Assembly (NCBI RefSeq): GCF_900091595.1
Contig: NZ_FMCW01000015.1
Coordinates: forward strand, 62,001 to 126,000
Direction of reading: 5' to 3'
From: Micromonospora haikouensis
Lineage (GTDB): Bacteria > Actinomycetota > Actinomycetes > Mycobacteriales > Micromonosporaceae
DNA length: 64,000 bases
The first letter of the stretch is position 1; every line of letters begins with the position of its first letter. Positions 23,660 through 32,021 of this stretch are shown in pieces. The notes under the pieces are model-generated. The model searched no databases, had not been told where the DNA came from, and was given only the letters and a program-made list of their open reading frames with translations. A program made the translations under genes and the position numbers.

Positions 23660-25627
23660 GTGACCCGACCACCCGCGCACGACCACGCCGCCGAACAGGC
23701 CGTGATCGGCGCTGCACTGCTCAACCCGTCCGTCGTCGCCGACCTCGCCCCCACGCTCGCGCCGGCCGACTTCCACCGGCCCGCCCACGGGCGGCTGTGG
23801 GAAACGCTCTGCGCCATGCACGCCGCCGGGGAACCCGTCGACCCGATCGCCCTGGCCGCCCGCCTCGCCGCAACCGGCGACCTCGCCAAAGTCGGCGGCG
23901 CACCGTACCTGCACACCCTGATCGCGGCCGTGCCCACCACGGCGAACGCCGGTCACTACGCGCGGATCGTGGCCGACCATGCCCGCCGCCGCCAGGTCGC
24001 CGACCTCGGCACCTACTTCGCCGAGAAAGCCGACCAGGGCGCCGACGTCGCCGACGTCCTCGCCACCGGCCGCGCCATGCTCGACCACGCCGCCACCGGC
24101 ACCCAATGGGCACCCCTGATCCCGCTCGGCGACCGCCGACACCTCCCCGCCTTCCCCGCCTACGTACTGCCCGACTGGGTCGCCGAACACGTCTACGCCG
24201 TCGCCGAGTTCACCCAAACCCCGGTAGACCTCGCCGGCTGCATCGCCCTCGCCGCCCTCTCCACCGCCGCCGGAGGCCGCGCCGAAGTCGAAGTACGCGG
24301 GTCCTGGCGCGAACCGACGAACCTGTTCACCGTCGTCGTCCTGCCGCCCGGCTCCCGCAAGTCGGCGGTGTTCGCCGCCATGACCGGGCCGCTGCTCGCC
24401 GCCGAGAAGACCCTTGTCGAACGGACCAAACCGGCGATCGTGGAAGCCGAACTCGCCGCCCGCGTCGCCGGCAAAGCCGCCGAGAAAGCCGCCATCGCCG
24501 CCGCGAACGCCGACACCACCGGCCGAGACACCCTGCTCGCCGAGGCGACCGCCGCCGCGATGAACGCCGACGCCGTCACCGTCCCCGTCCTACCGCAACT
24601 CGTCGCCGACGACGTCACCAGCGAAGAAGCCGCGTCCCTGCTCGCCGAGCAAGGCGGACGCCTCGCCGTGCTCTCCCCCGAAGGCGGCATCTTCGCCACC
24701 ATCGCCGGCCGCTACTCCGGCACCCCCAACCTGGAAGTGTTCCTCAAAGGCCACGCCGGGGACATGCTGCGCGTCAACCGACGCTCCCGCGCCCCCGAAC
24801 ACGTCGAACACCCCGCCCTCACGTTGGGCCTGGCCGTGCAACCCGACGTACTGCGCGACATCGCCGACATGCCCGGCTTCCGCGGCAAAGGACTCCTCGC
24901 CCGCATCCTGTTCAGCCTGCCCGAGAACACCGTCGGCCGACGCAAGATCGGAGCCGACCCGGTACCCGAACCCATCGCCACCGCCTACGCCGCCAACCTC
25001 GGCGCCCTGGTCGCCACCCTCGCCGAATGGACCGACCCCGCCGTACTCCCGCTCACCCCCGAAGCCAACGAACGGGTGCTGGACATCGAACGCGCCGTAG
25101 AGCCACGCCTCGCCCCCGGCGGCGCGTGGGGACACGTCGTGGACTGGGGCAGCAAATACACCGGCGCGGTGGTCCGCATCGCCGGGCTGATCCACCTCGC
25201 CGAACACCTCCGCGACGGCTGGGGCAAGCCCGTCACCGCCGAGACTGTCGAACGGGCCGCGCTACTCGGCGAGTACTACGCCGCGCACGCCCTGGCCGCG
25301 TTCGACGACATGGGCACCGACAAGACCACCCGCTACGCCCGACACGTCCTCGCCTGGATCGAACGCACCAGCTCGGCGACCTTCACCAAGAAGGAGCTGT
25401 ACCGGGCCGTCCGCAGCCAGATCCCCACCGCCGCCGACCTCGACCCCGTCCTGTCACTACTGGAGATCCACGGGTACGTGCGTCAGCTTGACCCGCCCGT
25501 CCGCACCGGTGCCGGACGGCCACCGTCGCCCGCGTTCCTCGTCCACCCCGACGTGTACCAGACCACCGGCACCGTCCACCCCTCCCCGCGACGGTCGGCC
25601 GCAGACCCGCGTAGCCCACTGGTCTAA
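23660..25627 (+). CDS. DnaB N-terminal / DUF3987 protein (probable replication protein)
   Basis: A 655-residue protein. Residues 8-100 match the helical N-terminal domain of replicative helicase DnaB (AEQAVIGAALLNPSVVADLAPTLAPADFHRPAHGRLWETL). A DUF3987-type ATPase region follows, with the P-loop variant LPPGSRKSA (residues 228-236), PEGGIFATIAGRYSG and GFRGKGLLARILFSLPE. The C-terminus has a helical winged-helix-like end. Usual AICE initiators (RepSA, RepAM, prim-pol) are not seen, so this is the best candidate for element replication. GTG with AGGAG upstream. The stop lies in the left arm of a large terminator stem. Confidence 0.85.
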   Translation: MTRPPAHDHAAEQAVIGAALLNPSVVADLAPTLAPADFHRPAHGRLWETLCAMHAAGEPVDPIALAARLAATGDLAKVGGAPYLHTLIAAVPTTANAGHYARIVADHARRRQVADLGTYFAEKADQGADVADVLATGRAMLDHAATGTQWAPLIPLGDRRHLPAFPAYVLPDWVAEHVYAVAEFTQTPVDLAGCIALAALSTAAGGRAEVEVRGSWREPTNLFTVVVLPPGSRKSAVFAAMTGPLLAAEKTLVERTKPAIVEAELAARVAGKAAEKAAIAAANADTTGRDTLLAEATAAAMNADAVTVPVLPQLVADDVTSEEAASLLAEQGGRLAVLSPEGGIFATIAGRYSGTPNLEVFLKGHAGDMLRVNRRSRAPEHVEHPALTLGLAVQPDVLRDIADMPGFRGKGLLARILFSLPENTVGRRKIGADPVPEPIATAYAANLGALVATLAEWTDPAVLPLTPEANERVLDIERAVEPRLAPGGAWGHVVDWGSKYTGAVVRIAGLIHLAEHLRDGWGKPVTAETVERAALLGEYYAAHALAAFDDMGTDKTTRYARHVLAWIERTSSATFTKKELYRAVRSQIPTAADLDPVLSLLEIHGYVRQLDPPVRTGAGRPPSPAFLVHPDVYQTTGTVHPSPRRSAADPRSPLV

Positions 25628-25688
25628 ATGGCCGCAATGGCAGAAACCCCGCTGAGTCGGGGTTTCTGCCATTCTCGCCATTTAGACC
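25621..25688. terminator. Very long bipartite terminator stem
   Basis: Outer 12-bp perfect arms (GGTCTAAATGGC, 25621-25632, with 25677-25688), a symmetric 3x3 internal loop, then inner 16-bp perfect arms (25636-25651 with 25658-25673) and a 6-nt loop: 28 pairs in all. The stop codon of the gene at 23660 is in the outer arm. It could terminate from both sides. Confidence 0.85.
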
Positions 25689-25785
25689 AGCGACCGACTG
25701 ATGCCGCCACGCCCGCCCGCTGCTGCGAGCGGTGGCCCCTCTCGTCGTCCCACTGGTCTCCGGCCAGGTCGGATAGACGACAACG

Positions 25786-25989
25786 CTAGGTTGGGCGGTT
25801 CCCTTTGCGTCCCTCCCGCAGCCAGGCAACGGCACTGCCCGCTGCCACCAAGGTGCAGGCCCCGAAGGTCACGGGCACCCACCACGGCCCGTCCGGGTCC
25901 AACGCCGAAGCGACCGTCAGCCATAGGCAGAGGAGCGCAAGCACCAACCAGGCGATCGCGAACCAGGGCCTACCTCGTTGAGCTGCCAA
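25786..25989 (-). CDS. Small two-helix membrane protein
   Basis: A 67-residue protein with two membrane segments (WFAIAWLVLALLCLWLTVASAL and WWVPVTFGACTLVAAGSAVAWL) and a basic end (REGRKGNRPT). It is on the opposite strand to the operon. Function unknown. Such small proteins at AICE ends are common and poorly studied. Confidence 0.65.
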   Translation of the reverse strand: MAAQRGRPWFAIAWLVLALLCLWLTVASALDPDGPWWVPVTFGACTLVAAGSAVAWLREGRKGNRPT

Positions 25990-26299
25990 AACGATCCCCT
26001 CACATAGACTGAGACTCCGGCAATGAGCCGCCTTAGCCTACGGGCTGCCCTGTGCAACATCAGCTCAGGAACCGTGTTGATTACTACGTTCTGCAACGAC
26101 ACCCTCAATCAACCAGCACCGTCCGTATCCATCGGATGCTCGACTGCGAGTTCTGCTACCCAACATGGACTGCCGAACCGGGAAGGCCGCGGGCGCAGTT
26201 CTGGAAGCACCGGGACAGTGCTCTGAGCTGGGTCCTACCATGTCGGTCACCTGACGTGTGATCCACGGCCCCGCTAGTCACAACGAAGGGAAGGCGCGC
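25990..26299. other. Gap without a recognised gene
   Basis: About 310 bp, less GC-rich than the AICE core, between the small membrane protein and the HNH gene. Only short open frames without ribosome binding sites are seen. It must hold the HNH promoter; I could not place it. Confidence 0.4.
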
Positions 26300-27079
26300 A
26301 TGTCGAAGTCAGAACCCAAGAAGTGTCTCTTCTGCGGAAGCACTCGCGCGATCACCAAAGAGCACGTACTCCCCAAGAACTGGCAGAGAGCATTCGGGGA
26401 TGATCCATTCGATCGGATTGACGAAGGCTGGCGCTTAAACCCCGCAGGGGAAGCAGTTCAGGCAGACCGCACTGTACGCGCAAAGCCTTTTAGCCGTTGG
26501 GTACGCGAGGTTTGCAAGCTATGCAACGAAGGATGGATGAGTCGACTCGAAGACACACAAGCCGGCCCCCTTGTTCAGGATATGGCCAAGGGTCGAGTGA
26601 GAAGTTATTCATCGATCGATCTGGCACATGTAGCCAGATGGGTCGGCAAAACGGCGATTATGATCGAGGCGCTAACCCAAATGCGAAGGGCATCCGGCCA
26701 AGATCAGCGGGATTCCCTGAGAGAGGGCAAGATGCCGCCCAGGCTCCAAGCTTGGGCACTCCCTTTTACTGAAGGCGATTCTGTCTATTATCACGCCACA
26801 GGCGAGGCTTTAGTAACCAGAGACGGAGCAATGCTGCCCTACTTCATTACTTCTATTGCGGTCCTCAAAGTACACTTCCTAGCCATACATTACTCAGAGG
26901 GATTGGAGTCAACCTTCTTCCGCATCAACTTGGTCGACCACCTAGGGGCACCTTTAGGTGCTGCTACACACACCCAAGCATGGCCGCCCAGTTTCTCCGA
27001 TGCGAACACTTCGCCGATGCTCAGGCACCGTCGAATCCAGCATCACCTGATGGCCAGCGTAATTAGCGGCACCGACTAG
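26300..27079 (+). CDS. Stand-alone HNH endonuclease-type protein, AICE cargo
   Basis: A 259-residue protein. CLFCGSTRAITKEHVLPKNW (C9, C12, H22) and VCKLCNEGWMSRLED (C72, C75, N76) together form a zinc-stabilised HNH-like site. The remaining 180 residues are of unknown fold (HVARWVGKTAIMIEAL, YFITSIAVLKVHFLAIHYSEG). ATG at 26300 with GAAGGGAAGG upstream; a farther ATG-like start at 26258 is unlikely. AT-rich codon use contrasts with neighbours, so it was recently gained. It lies next to the right att site, where AICEs carry accessory genes; a defence role is possible but not shown. Confidence 0.82.
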   Translation: MSKSEPKKCLFCGSTRAITKEHVLPKNWQRAFGDDPFDRIDEGWRLNPAGEAVQADRTVRAKPFSRWVREVCKLCNEGWMSRLEDTQAGPLVQDMAKGRVRSYSSIDLAHVARWVGKTAIMIEALTQMRRASGQDQRDSLREGKMPPRLQAWALPFTEGDSVYYHATGEALVTRDGAMLPYFITSIAVLKVHFLAIHYSEGLESTFFRINLVDHLGAPLGAATHTQAWPPSFSDANTSPMLRHRRIQHHLMASVISGTD

Positions 27080-27291
27080 AGACTTCCTCACCCAATCCGT
27101 CTGCGGCGGCCTTTCGCACCGACCGCCGGACGCTTGCGTAGCAACTGCTAGCGCCAGGCGAGGAACGACAGCGGGGCGCCGGACGCGCGCCCAGGAGGCT
27201 TCGGCACGCGCGGCCCATCAACACCCCTCGACAGGGGATTACAATCAGTCACCACACCACAGAGCGCTTCGGACTCGCCTTCATGGCCACC

Positions 27292-27308
27292 CGTAGAGCT
27301 ATTCGTGG
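27292..27308 (+). promoter_or_regulatory. Candidate integrase arm-type site, right
   Basis: Identical 17-bp copy of the site at 12059-12075, same orientation, 97 bp before the right att core. In the 27080-27405 gap I see no gene. Confidence 0.55.
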
Positions 27309-27405
27309 TGCGAAATGCAGGATACCAGCGAAAGCGGAGCGGCTCAGAGTAAGAGTCTTCGCAGCTAGGGAAGCTCCTGAAGCCAGTGATCGGAACGTGA
27401 ATGCC

Positions 27406-27450
27406 ACTTCTAATCCCAAGGCCGCAGGTTCGAATCCTGCCGGGCGCACA
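27406..27450 (+). repeat. attR core
   Basis: Perfect 45-bp copy of the 3' half of tRNA-Arg. It has no 5' tRNA half, so it is not a gene. It marks the right end of the element; 27451-27617 is a short spacer to the next chromosomal gene. Confidence 0.93.
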
Positions 27451-27617
27451 TCCCCCACCACAGGCCACCAGCCCGGTGTCCATGATCAGGACAACCGGGC
27501 CCGGCGGGCACGCCGCCTCTTCCTCCGGTCAGCCGGCCCTCGGTGTGGCCTGACCGATGATTCTTCCGCGCCGTGCTGGTCTGTATGCCGAGCACCAACC
27601 CACGAGAGGCTGGCACG

Positions 27618-28181
27618 ATGCGGAAACTGACCTTCGGCATGAACCTGAGCCTGGACGGCTACATCGCCGCGCCCGGCGACGACCTCGGCTGGAGTGTGCC
27701 GAGCGACGAGTTGTTCCAGTGGTGGTCCGACCGGGTGGGGGCGACGGGCACGGGGCTGTACGGGCGCAGGCTGTGGGAGATGATGAGTTCCCACTGGCCG
27801 ACCGCCGACCAGCGGCCGGGTGCCACCCCGGCGGAGATCGAGTTCGCCCGCCGCTGGCGGGACATGCCGAAGGTGGTGTTCTCCTCGACGATCAGCACGG
27901 TCGACTGGAACGCGCGCCTGTTCACCGGCGACGCGGTCACCGAGATCGCGCGGCTCAGGGCCGAGGACGGCGGCTCCCTGGACATCTCCAGCCCCACCCT
28001 CGCCGCCGGGGCCATGCGCGCCGGGCTGATCGACGAGTACACGCTCGTCACCCACCCGGTCCTGCTGGGCGGCGGTAAGCCGTTCTTCACGGCCCTCGAC
28101 AACTGGGTGAACCTGACCCTGGTGGAGACCCGGACGTTCCCTGACGGCGTGGTGCTGACGAGGTACGAGACCAGGCGCTGA
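27618..28181 (+). CDS. Dihydrofolate reductase-like (RibD C-terminal family) protein
   Basis: A 187-residue protein of the RibD_C/DHFR-like family: MRKLTFGMNLSLDGYIAAPGDDLGW at the start, YGRRLWEMMSSHW, ISSPTLAAGAMRAGLIDEYTLVTHPVLLGGGKPFF. The family uses NADPH and is widespread with unknown substrates in actinobacteria; it is not the housekeeping FolA. ATG at 27618 with GAGAGGC upstream. It is the first chromosomal gene to the right of the element. Confidence 0.88.
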   Translation: MRKLTFGMNLSLDGYIAAPGDDLGWSVPSDELFQWWSDRVGATGTGLYGRRLWEMMSSHWPTADQRPGATPAEIEFARRWRDMPKVVFSSTISTVDWNARLFTGDAVTEIARLRAEDGGSLDISSPTLAAGAMRAGLIDEYTLVTHPVLLGGGKPFFTALDNWVNLTLVETRTFPDGVVLTRYETRR

Positions 28182-28244
28182 GCACGGCCACAGGTTCGGG
28201 TCCCGCCAGCGCGCCGACACCCAGCGAGCGGGCGACGCCGACGT

Positions 28245-28290
28245 GCCCGGTCACGCTCCCGGCGATGGTTGCCGGGCAGCGTGACCGGGC
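28245..28290. terminator. Bidirectional terminator hairpin
   Basis: 13-bp perfect arms (GCCCGGTCACGCT, 28245-28257, with 28278-28290) with a nested CCGGC/GCCGG stem, placed between two convergent genes. Confidence 0.8.
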
Positions 28291-28306
28291 CTGGGCCCGC
28301 GACGGG

Positions 28307-29152
28307 TCAGTGCGGGTCGCCGGACAGGGAGGTGCGCCGCTGTGACGCCATGACCAGGGAGTAGACGTTCTCGCGGAGTTCGCCGAAGAGCGCCGTCTGC
28401 TTGGTCGCGATCTGGTCGCGGGGCCGGTCGAGTTCGACCGGCAGATCCTCGACGACGACGGACGGCCCCTGCGACAGCACGACCACCCGGTCGGACAGGT
28501 AGACGGCCTCGTCGATGTCGTGGGTCACGAACAGCACCGTCGTGCCGGTCTCCGCCCAGACCTTGAGCAGCAGGTCCTCCAGGCTGGCCCGGGTCTGGGC
28601 GTCCACCGAGGCGAAGGGCTCGTCCATGATCAGCATTTCCGGCCGTACGGCGAGACCCCGCGCGATGGCCACGCGCTGTTGCATGCCGCCGGAGAGTTGC
28701 CACGGGTGCAGCGCCGCGGCGTGGGCCAGGCCCACCATCTCCAGTGATTCCCGTACGCGGTCGCGGATCTCGGTGCGGGGCAGGCCGCGGTCCCGCAGGG
28801 GGAGGGCGACGTTCTTCTCGACGGTGAGCCAGGGGAACAGCGATCGGCTGTAGTCCTGGAAGACGACCGCGACGCCGTCCCGCGGGCCCGACATGCGTTC
28901 CCCCCGGAACATGACGTTCCCAGTGGTGATGGGCAGGAGCCCGGCGATGCACATCATGAGGGTCGTCTTGCCGCAGCCGGACGGGCCGACGACCGACACG
29001 AACTGGCCGGCGTGCACGGCGAAGTCGATGCTGCGGACGGCCAGCACGTCGCCCTTGCGCGAGGGGTAGGACTTTCCGAGTTCCTGTACGGCCAGCATGG
29101 GCGTGTCGGTGCCGGGGCCCGGTTGGTGCGGTTGGATCGTCACGGGATTCAT
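28307..29152 (-). CDS. ABC transporter ATPase (NitT/TauT type)
   Basis: A 281-residue ATPase. Walker A GPSGCGKTT, Q-loop QDYSRSLFPWL, signature LSGGMQQR, Walker B MLIMDEPFASVD, and H-loop THDIDEA are all intact. Closest in style to SsuB/TauB/NrtD for nitrate, sulfonate, taurine or related small molecules. An internal ATG (29098) is an alternative start. It is the last gene of an operon with two permeases and a binding lipoprotein, and is separated from the second permease by a 16-bp tandem repeat. Confidence 0.93.
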   Translation of the reverse strand: MNPVTIQPHQPGPGTDTPMLAVQELGKSYPSRKGDVLAVRSIDFAVHAGQFVSVVGPSGCGKTTLMMCIAGLLPITTGNVMFRGERMSGPRDGVAVVFQDYSRSLFPWLTVEKNVALPLRDRGLPRTEIRDRVRESLEMVGLAHAAALHPWQLSGGMQQRVAIARGLAVRPEMLIMDEPFASVDAQTRASLEDLLLKVWAETGTTVLFVTHDIDEAVYLSDRVVVLSQGPSVVVEDLPVELDRPRDQIATKQTALFGELRENVYSLVMASQRRTSLSGDPH

Positions 29153-29188
29153 CCGGGACTCCTCTACCTGATGTCGTTGTCGTCGGCG

Positions 29189-29268
29189 GTGCGGGGAGTT
29201 GTCAGCACGGGAACTGTCGACGCGGGGAGTGGTCGGCGCGGGGAACTGTCGGCGCGGGGAGTTGTGGG
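29189..29268. repeat. Five tandem 16-bp units between permease and ATPase genes
   Basis: Five consecutive 16-bp units of the form CGCGGGGA(A/G)(C/T)TGTCGG starting at 29189, 29205, 29221, 29237 and 29253, with one to five changes each. They occupy most of the 127-bp spacer. Confidence 0.8.
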
Positions 29269-29279
29269 TGCGAGACCCG

Positions 29280-30125
29280 CTAGTGGCCCTCCGCGCCCTC
29301 CGGCCGCACGTTGCGGTGCCACCTGAGCAGCACCCTCTCGACGACGGCGAAGATGGCGTTGAAGAGGATGCCCAGCAGCGCCAGCAGCACGATGGCCGCC
29401 CACAGTTCCGGGAATCGGAACAGCCGCTGCTGGCTCACGATGTAGAAACCGAGGCCCGCCGTGGCGGCGTACAGCTCGGAGATCACCATGAGCACCAGGG
29501 CGATCCCGATGCTGATCCGCATTCCCACGAAGATCGCGGGGCTGGCGCCGGGCAGCAGGACCTGGAGGAAGTAGCGGCGTCGGGTCAGCCGCATGCTCCT
29601 GGCGGCGGTGACCACCGTGCGGTCGAGTCCCCGTACCCCGTCATAGGTGTTGATGAGGATCGGCCACAGGCAGCCCAGGGCGATGAGGAAGACGTTCATT
29701 CCGCTGGTGATGCCGAAGAGCACGATGGCGATGGGCAGGAGCGCGGTCACCGGCACGGACATGCCCAGCCGGATCAACGGGTTGAAGAACGCTCCGGCGG
29801 GTCGCCACACCCCGATCAGGATGCCGGCGCTGATGCCGATCGCCGCCGCCGCGCCGTAGCCGAGGCCGAGTCGGGCGAGACTGGGCAGGACGTCGACCCG
29901 GAACTGGTCGCTGAGGAAGAGCGACGACGGCGAGCCGGAGAGCCAGGTGTCGACGAACGCGACGAAGATCTGCGACACCGGCGGGACGAACAGGGACCCG
30001 GCCAGCCGGGCGGCGATCTCCCACACCACCAGCAGGGCCGCGAGCAGCCACAGCGACTGCACGCCGCGTCCCATCGCCTGCGCCGAGGCGGCCAGGCTCG
30101 ACCGCTTCGCACCGTGATCGCTCAT
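29280..30125 (-). CDS. ABC transporter permease (NitT/TauT type)
   Basis: A 281-residue inner-membrane permease with about six helices. The coupling-loop EAA motif region is VVTAARSMRLTRRRYFLQVLLPGASPAIFVGMRISIG. The ATG at 30125 overlaps the stop of the upstream permease (ATGA) and is preferred to any longer reading. With its partner it forms the heterodimeric channel. Confidence 0.92.
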   Translation of the reverse strand: MSDHGAKRSSLAASAQAMGRGVQSLWLLAALLVVWEIAARLAGSLFVPPVSQIFVAFVDTWLSGSPSSLFLSDQFRVDVLPSLARLGLGYGAAAAIGISAGILIGVWRPAGAFFNPLIRLGMSVPVTALLPIAIVLFGITSGMNVFLIALGCLWPILINTYDGVRGLDRTVVTAARSMRLTRRRYFLQVLLPGASPAIFVGMRISIGIALVLMVISELYAATAGLGFYIVSQQRLFRFPELWAAIVLLALLGILFNAIFAVVERVLLRWHRNVRPEGAEGH

Positions 30126-30988
30126 CGTCCGCTCTCCCGTTGGGCCTGGCCCCAGGGGACCACCAGGCGTTCGACCAGGTTGAAGCCGTAGTAGAGGGCC
30201 ATTCCGAGCAGCCCTACGAGGAGGATCCCCGCGTAGACGAAGTCGGGTCGTTGCGCCTGCTGGTACGTGGTGATCACCGTGCCCACCCCGCTGGTGGCGC
30301 CGAGCAGTTCGGCCGAGAGCACCACGATGAGCGCCGTCGAGCTGGCCACCCGCAGGCCGGTGGCGATGGACGGGGCGGCCGAGGGCAGCACGACTCTCGT
30401 CAGCAGCCGCGTTCTGCCCCAGCCCATGCTCCGGCCGGTGGCCAGCATGAGCGGTTCGGTGTCGCGCACGCCGTACATGGCGTTGAGCAGGATCGGCCAG
30501 AAGATCGCGTAGATCGCCAGCGACACCTTCATCTGGGTGCCGAGGCCGAACAGCAGGATGGCGATCGGCAGGAACGCCGAGGAGGGGATCGACCGGCCGG
30601 CGTGCACGACCGAGGACGAGGGCCGGTAGAACGCGGAGAAGTAGCCGAGGGTCAGGCCCAGCGGGATGCCGACGGCGCTGGCGGCGAGCATGGCGAGCAG
30701 CCAGGCCCACAGGGTCTGCGCCACCTCCGTCAGGAACGTCGCGTCGACGAGGAGTTCGCCGGCCCGCCGCATGGTGGCCGCCGGGTACGGCAGGGAGTCC
30801 GCCGAGACGGCCCCGGTGCGTACCACGAGTTCCCACACCACGAACATCGTCGCGATGCCCGCCAGCCCGTACGCCCAGTCGGGCGTCGGGCCCCTCCGGC
30901 GTGCCGCGGTGGGCACGCCGGAGGGCGACGGGGCGGGGACATCAGCCTTGACCGGGTGGCTCACTCGAACATCCGACACCCCTGTCAC
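30122..30988 (-). CDS. ABC transporter permease (NitT/TauT type)
   Basis: A 288-residue permease. EAA region LMLATGRSMGWGRTRLLTRVVLPSAAPSIATGLRVA; helices such as YGLAGIATMFVVWELVV and LWAWLLAMLAASAVGIPLGLTLGY. GTG at 30988 with GGGAGAGG upstream; an ATG at 31063 would overlap the binding-protein gene and is less likely. Second gene of the operon. Confidence 0.92.
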   Translation of the reverse strand: MTGVSDVRVSHPVKADVPAPSPSGVPTAARRRGPTPDWAYGLAGIATMFVVWELVVRTGAVSADSLPYPAATMRRAGELLVDATFLTEVAQTLWAWLLAMLAASAVGIPLGLTLGYFSAFYRPSSSVVHAGRSIPSSAFLPIAILLFGLGTQMKVSLAIYAIFWPILLNAMYGVRDTEPLMLATGRSMGWGRTRLLTRVVLPSAAPSIATGLRVASSTALIVVLSAELLGATSGVGTVITTYQQAQRPDFVYAGILLVGLLGMALYYGFNLVERLVVPWGQAQRESGR

Positions 30989-31028
30989 GTCCTCTCCCTT
31001 GACGGTCGGTCGGTCGCCGGCAGACGGT

Positions 31029-31994
31029 TCAGGACCGGGCGAAGTCGGTGACGAAAGGCTCAAGATCGGGCTTCTTCTGCATCATCTTGAGGTCGACCAT
31101 CTGCTGTGCCATCCGGTCCAGCGCGGCGAGGTCGACGGCGGCCTCGATGGCGTTCTGCGGCTGGGCGGCGAGGGTCTCGGCCGGCACCTTCTGACACTCG
31201 GAGAGCAACCGGAACGACTCGTCCTTGTTGGCCGGGTCGTTGAGCTGCTGGGCGGTCTCGGTCATCGCCTCGTGGAAGCGCTTCGCCGCGTCGCCCTTGG
31301 CCACGAAGCTCTTCGCGGCGACGTAGGTCGCGATGTAGACCTTGTTGCTGCTGGCGAAGGGGTCCGCCAGGCTGCGTACGCCGTCGTTGTTGTTGCCGAG
31401 CAGCGAGTAGCCGAGCTGGGCGGCGTCGACCCGCCCGCTGAGCACTGCGGGGATCTGCTCGGCGAAGGGCAGCGCCACGAAGCTCACGCTCTCCGGCTCG
31501 ACCCCGTTGGCCTTCAGCCAGCTCGCGGTCACGATCTGGTTGATGCCGTTGATCTCATTGACCGCGATCTTCTTGCCGGCGAGGTCGGCGGGCGACGTGA
31601 TCGGGGAGTCCTTGCCGACGAAGACGCCCTGCGCGGGCTTGGCCGGCGGCAGCGCGTTGACGTTGGCGCCGGACACCATCTGGATGGGGAAGCCGGTGTT
31701 GTAGGCGTTAATCGCGGTGTATCCGTTGACGTACCCGAAGTCGGCCGCCCCGGAGAGCACCGCGGCGACGGCGGCCGAGCCGCCCCCGGACCGGACCAGC
31801 TCGACGTCGAGGCGGTGCTTCACGTAGACGCCCTTCGAGATCGCCCAGGTGTTCCAGATTTCGCAGCCGAACGTCGTGACGGAGACCTTCGTCGTGGCGT
31901 TCGCGGAGCCGGCGGCGTCGTAGCCCCCGCCGCAGGCGCTGGCGAAAAGCAGGGCGGTGACGGCCGCCGCCGCACCGATACGTCGTGAAATCAT
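31029..31994 (-). CDS. Substrate-binding lipoprotein of the NitT/TauT-type importer
   Basis: A 321-residue lipoprotein. Signal peptide MISRRIGAAAAVTALLFASAC with lipidated Cys21, then a periplasmic-binding-protein fold (SsuA/TauA/ThiY type): VSVTTFGCEIWNTWAISKGVYV, LAGKKIAVNEINGINQIVTASWL, GRVDAAQLGYSLLGNN. Ligand is not evident; sulfonates, nitrate or thiamine precursors are options. First gene of the four-gene operon. A structured leader lies upstream. Confidence 0.9.
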   Translation of the reverse strand: MISRRIGAAAAVTALLFASACGGGYDAAGSANATTKVSVTTFGCEIWNTWAISKGVYVKHRLDVELVRSGGGSAAVAAVLSGAADFGYVNGYTAINAYNTGFPIQMVSGANVNALPPAKPAQGVFVGKDSPITSPADLAGKKIAVNEINGINQIVTASWLKANGVEPESVSFVALPFAEQIPAVLSGRVDAAQLGYSLLGNNNDGVRSLADPFASSNKVYIATYVAAKSFVAKGDAAKRFHEAMTETAQQLNDPANKDESFRLLSECQKVPAETLAAQPQNAIEAAVDLAALDRMAQQMVDLKMMQKKPDLEPFVTDFARS

Positions 31995-32021
31995 CTTGTC
32001 ACTCCTATGTGTCCACACGGG

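Larger units (their letters stand above)
11988..27450. mobile_element. Integrated AICE (actinomycete integrative and conjugative element), about 15.4 kb
   Basis: It is bounded by a perfect 45-bp direct repeat: 11988-12032 (tRNA 3' half) and 27406-27450. Inside are an integrase beside the tRNA, an excisionase-like HTH protein, an XRE/TPR regulator, small AICE-conserved proteins (DUF6284 type), SpdB-like membrane proteins, an FtsK/TraB-type DNA translocase, and a DnaB-N/DUF3987 replication-type protein. A single translocase of this type transfers double-stranded DNA, as in pSAM2-like elements; no relaxase or type IV secretion genes are present. Cargo at both ends is AT-richer than the core. No gene looks disrupted, so the element may be functional. 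Confidence 0.93.

Noticed and set aside
27406-27450. Second tRNA-Arg gene
   Set aside because: Only the 3' half is present, with no acceptor 5' strand or D-arm; it is the att copy.
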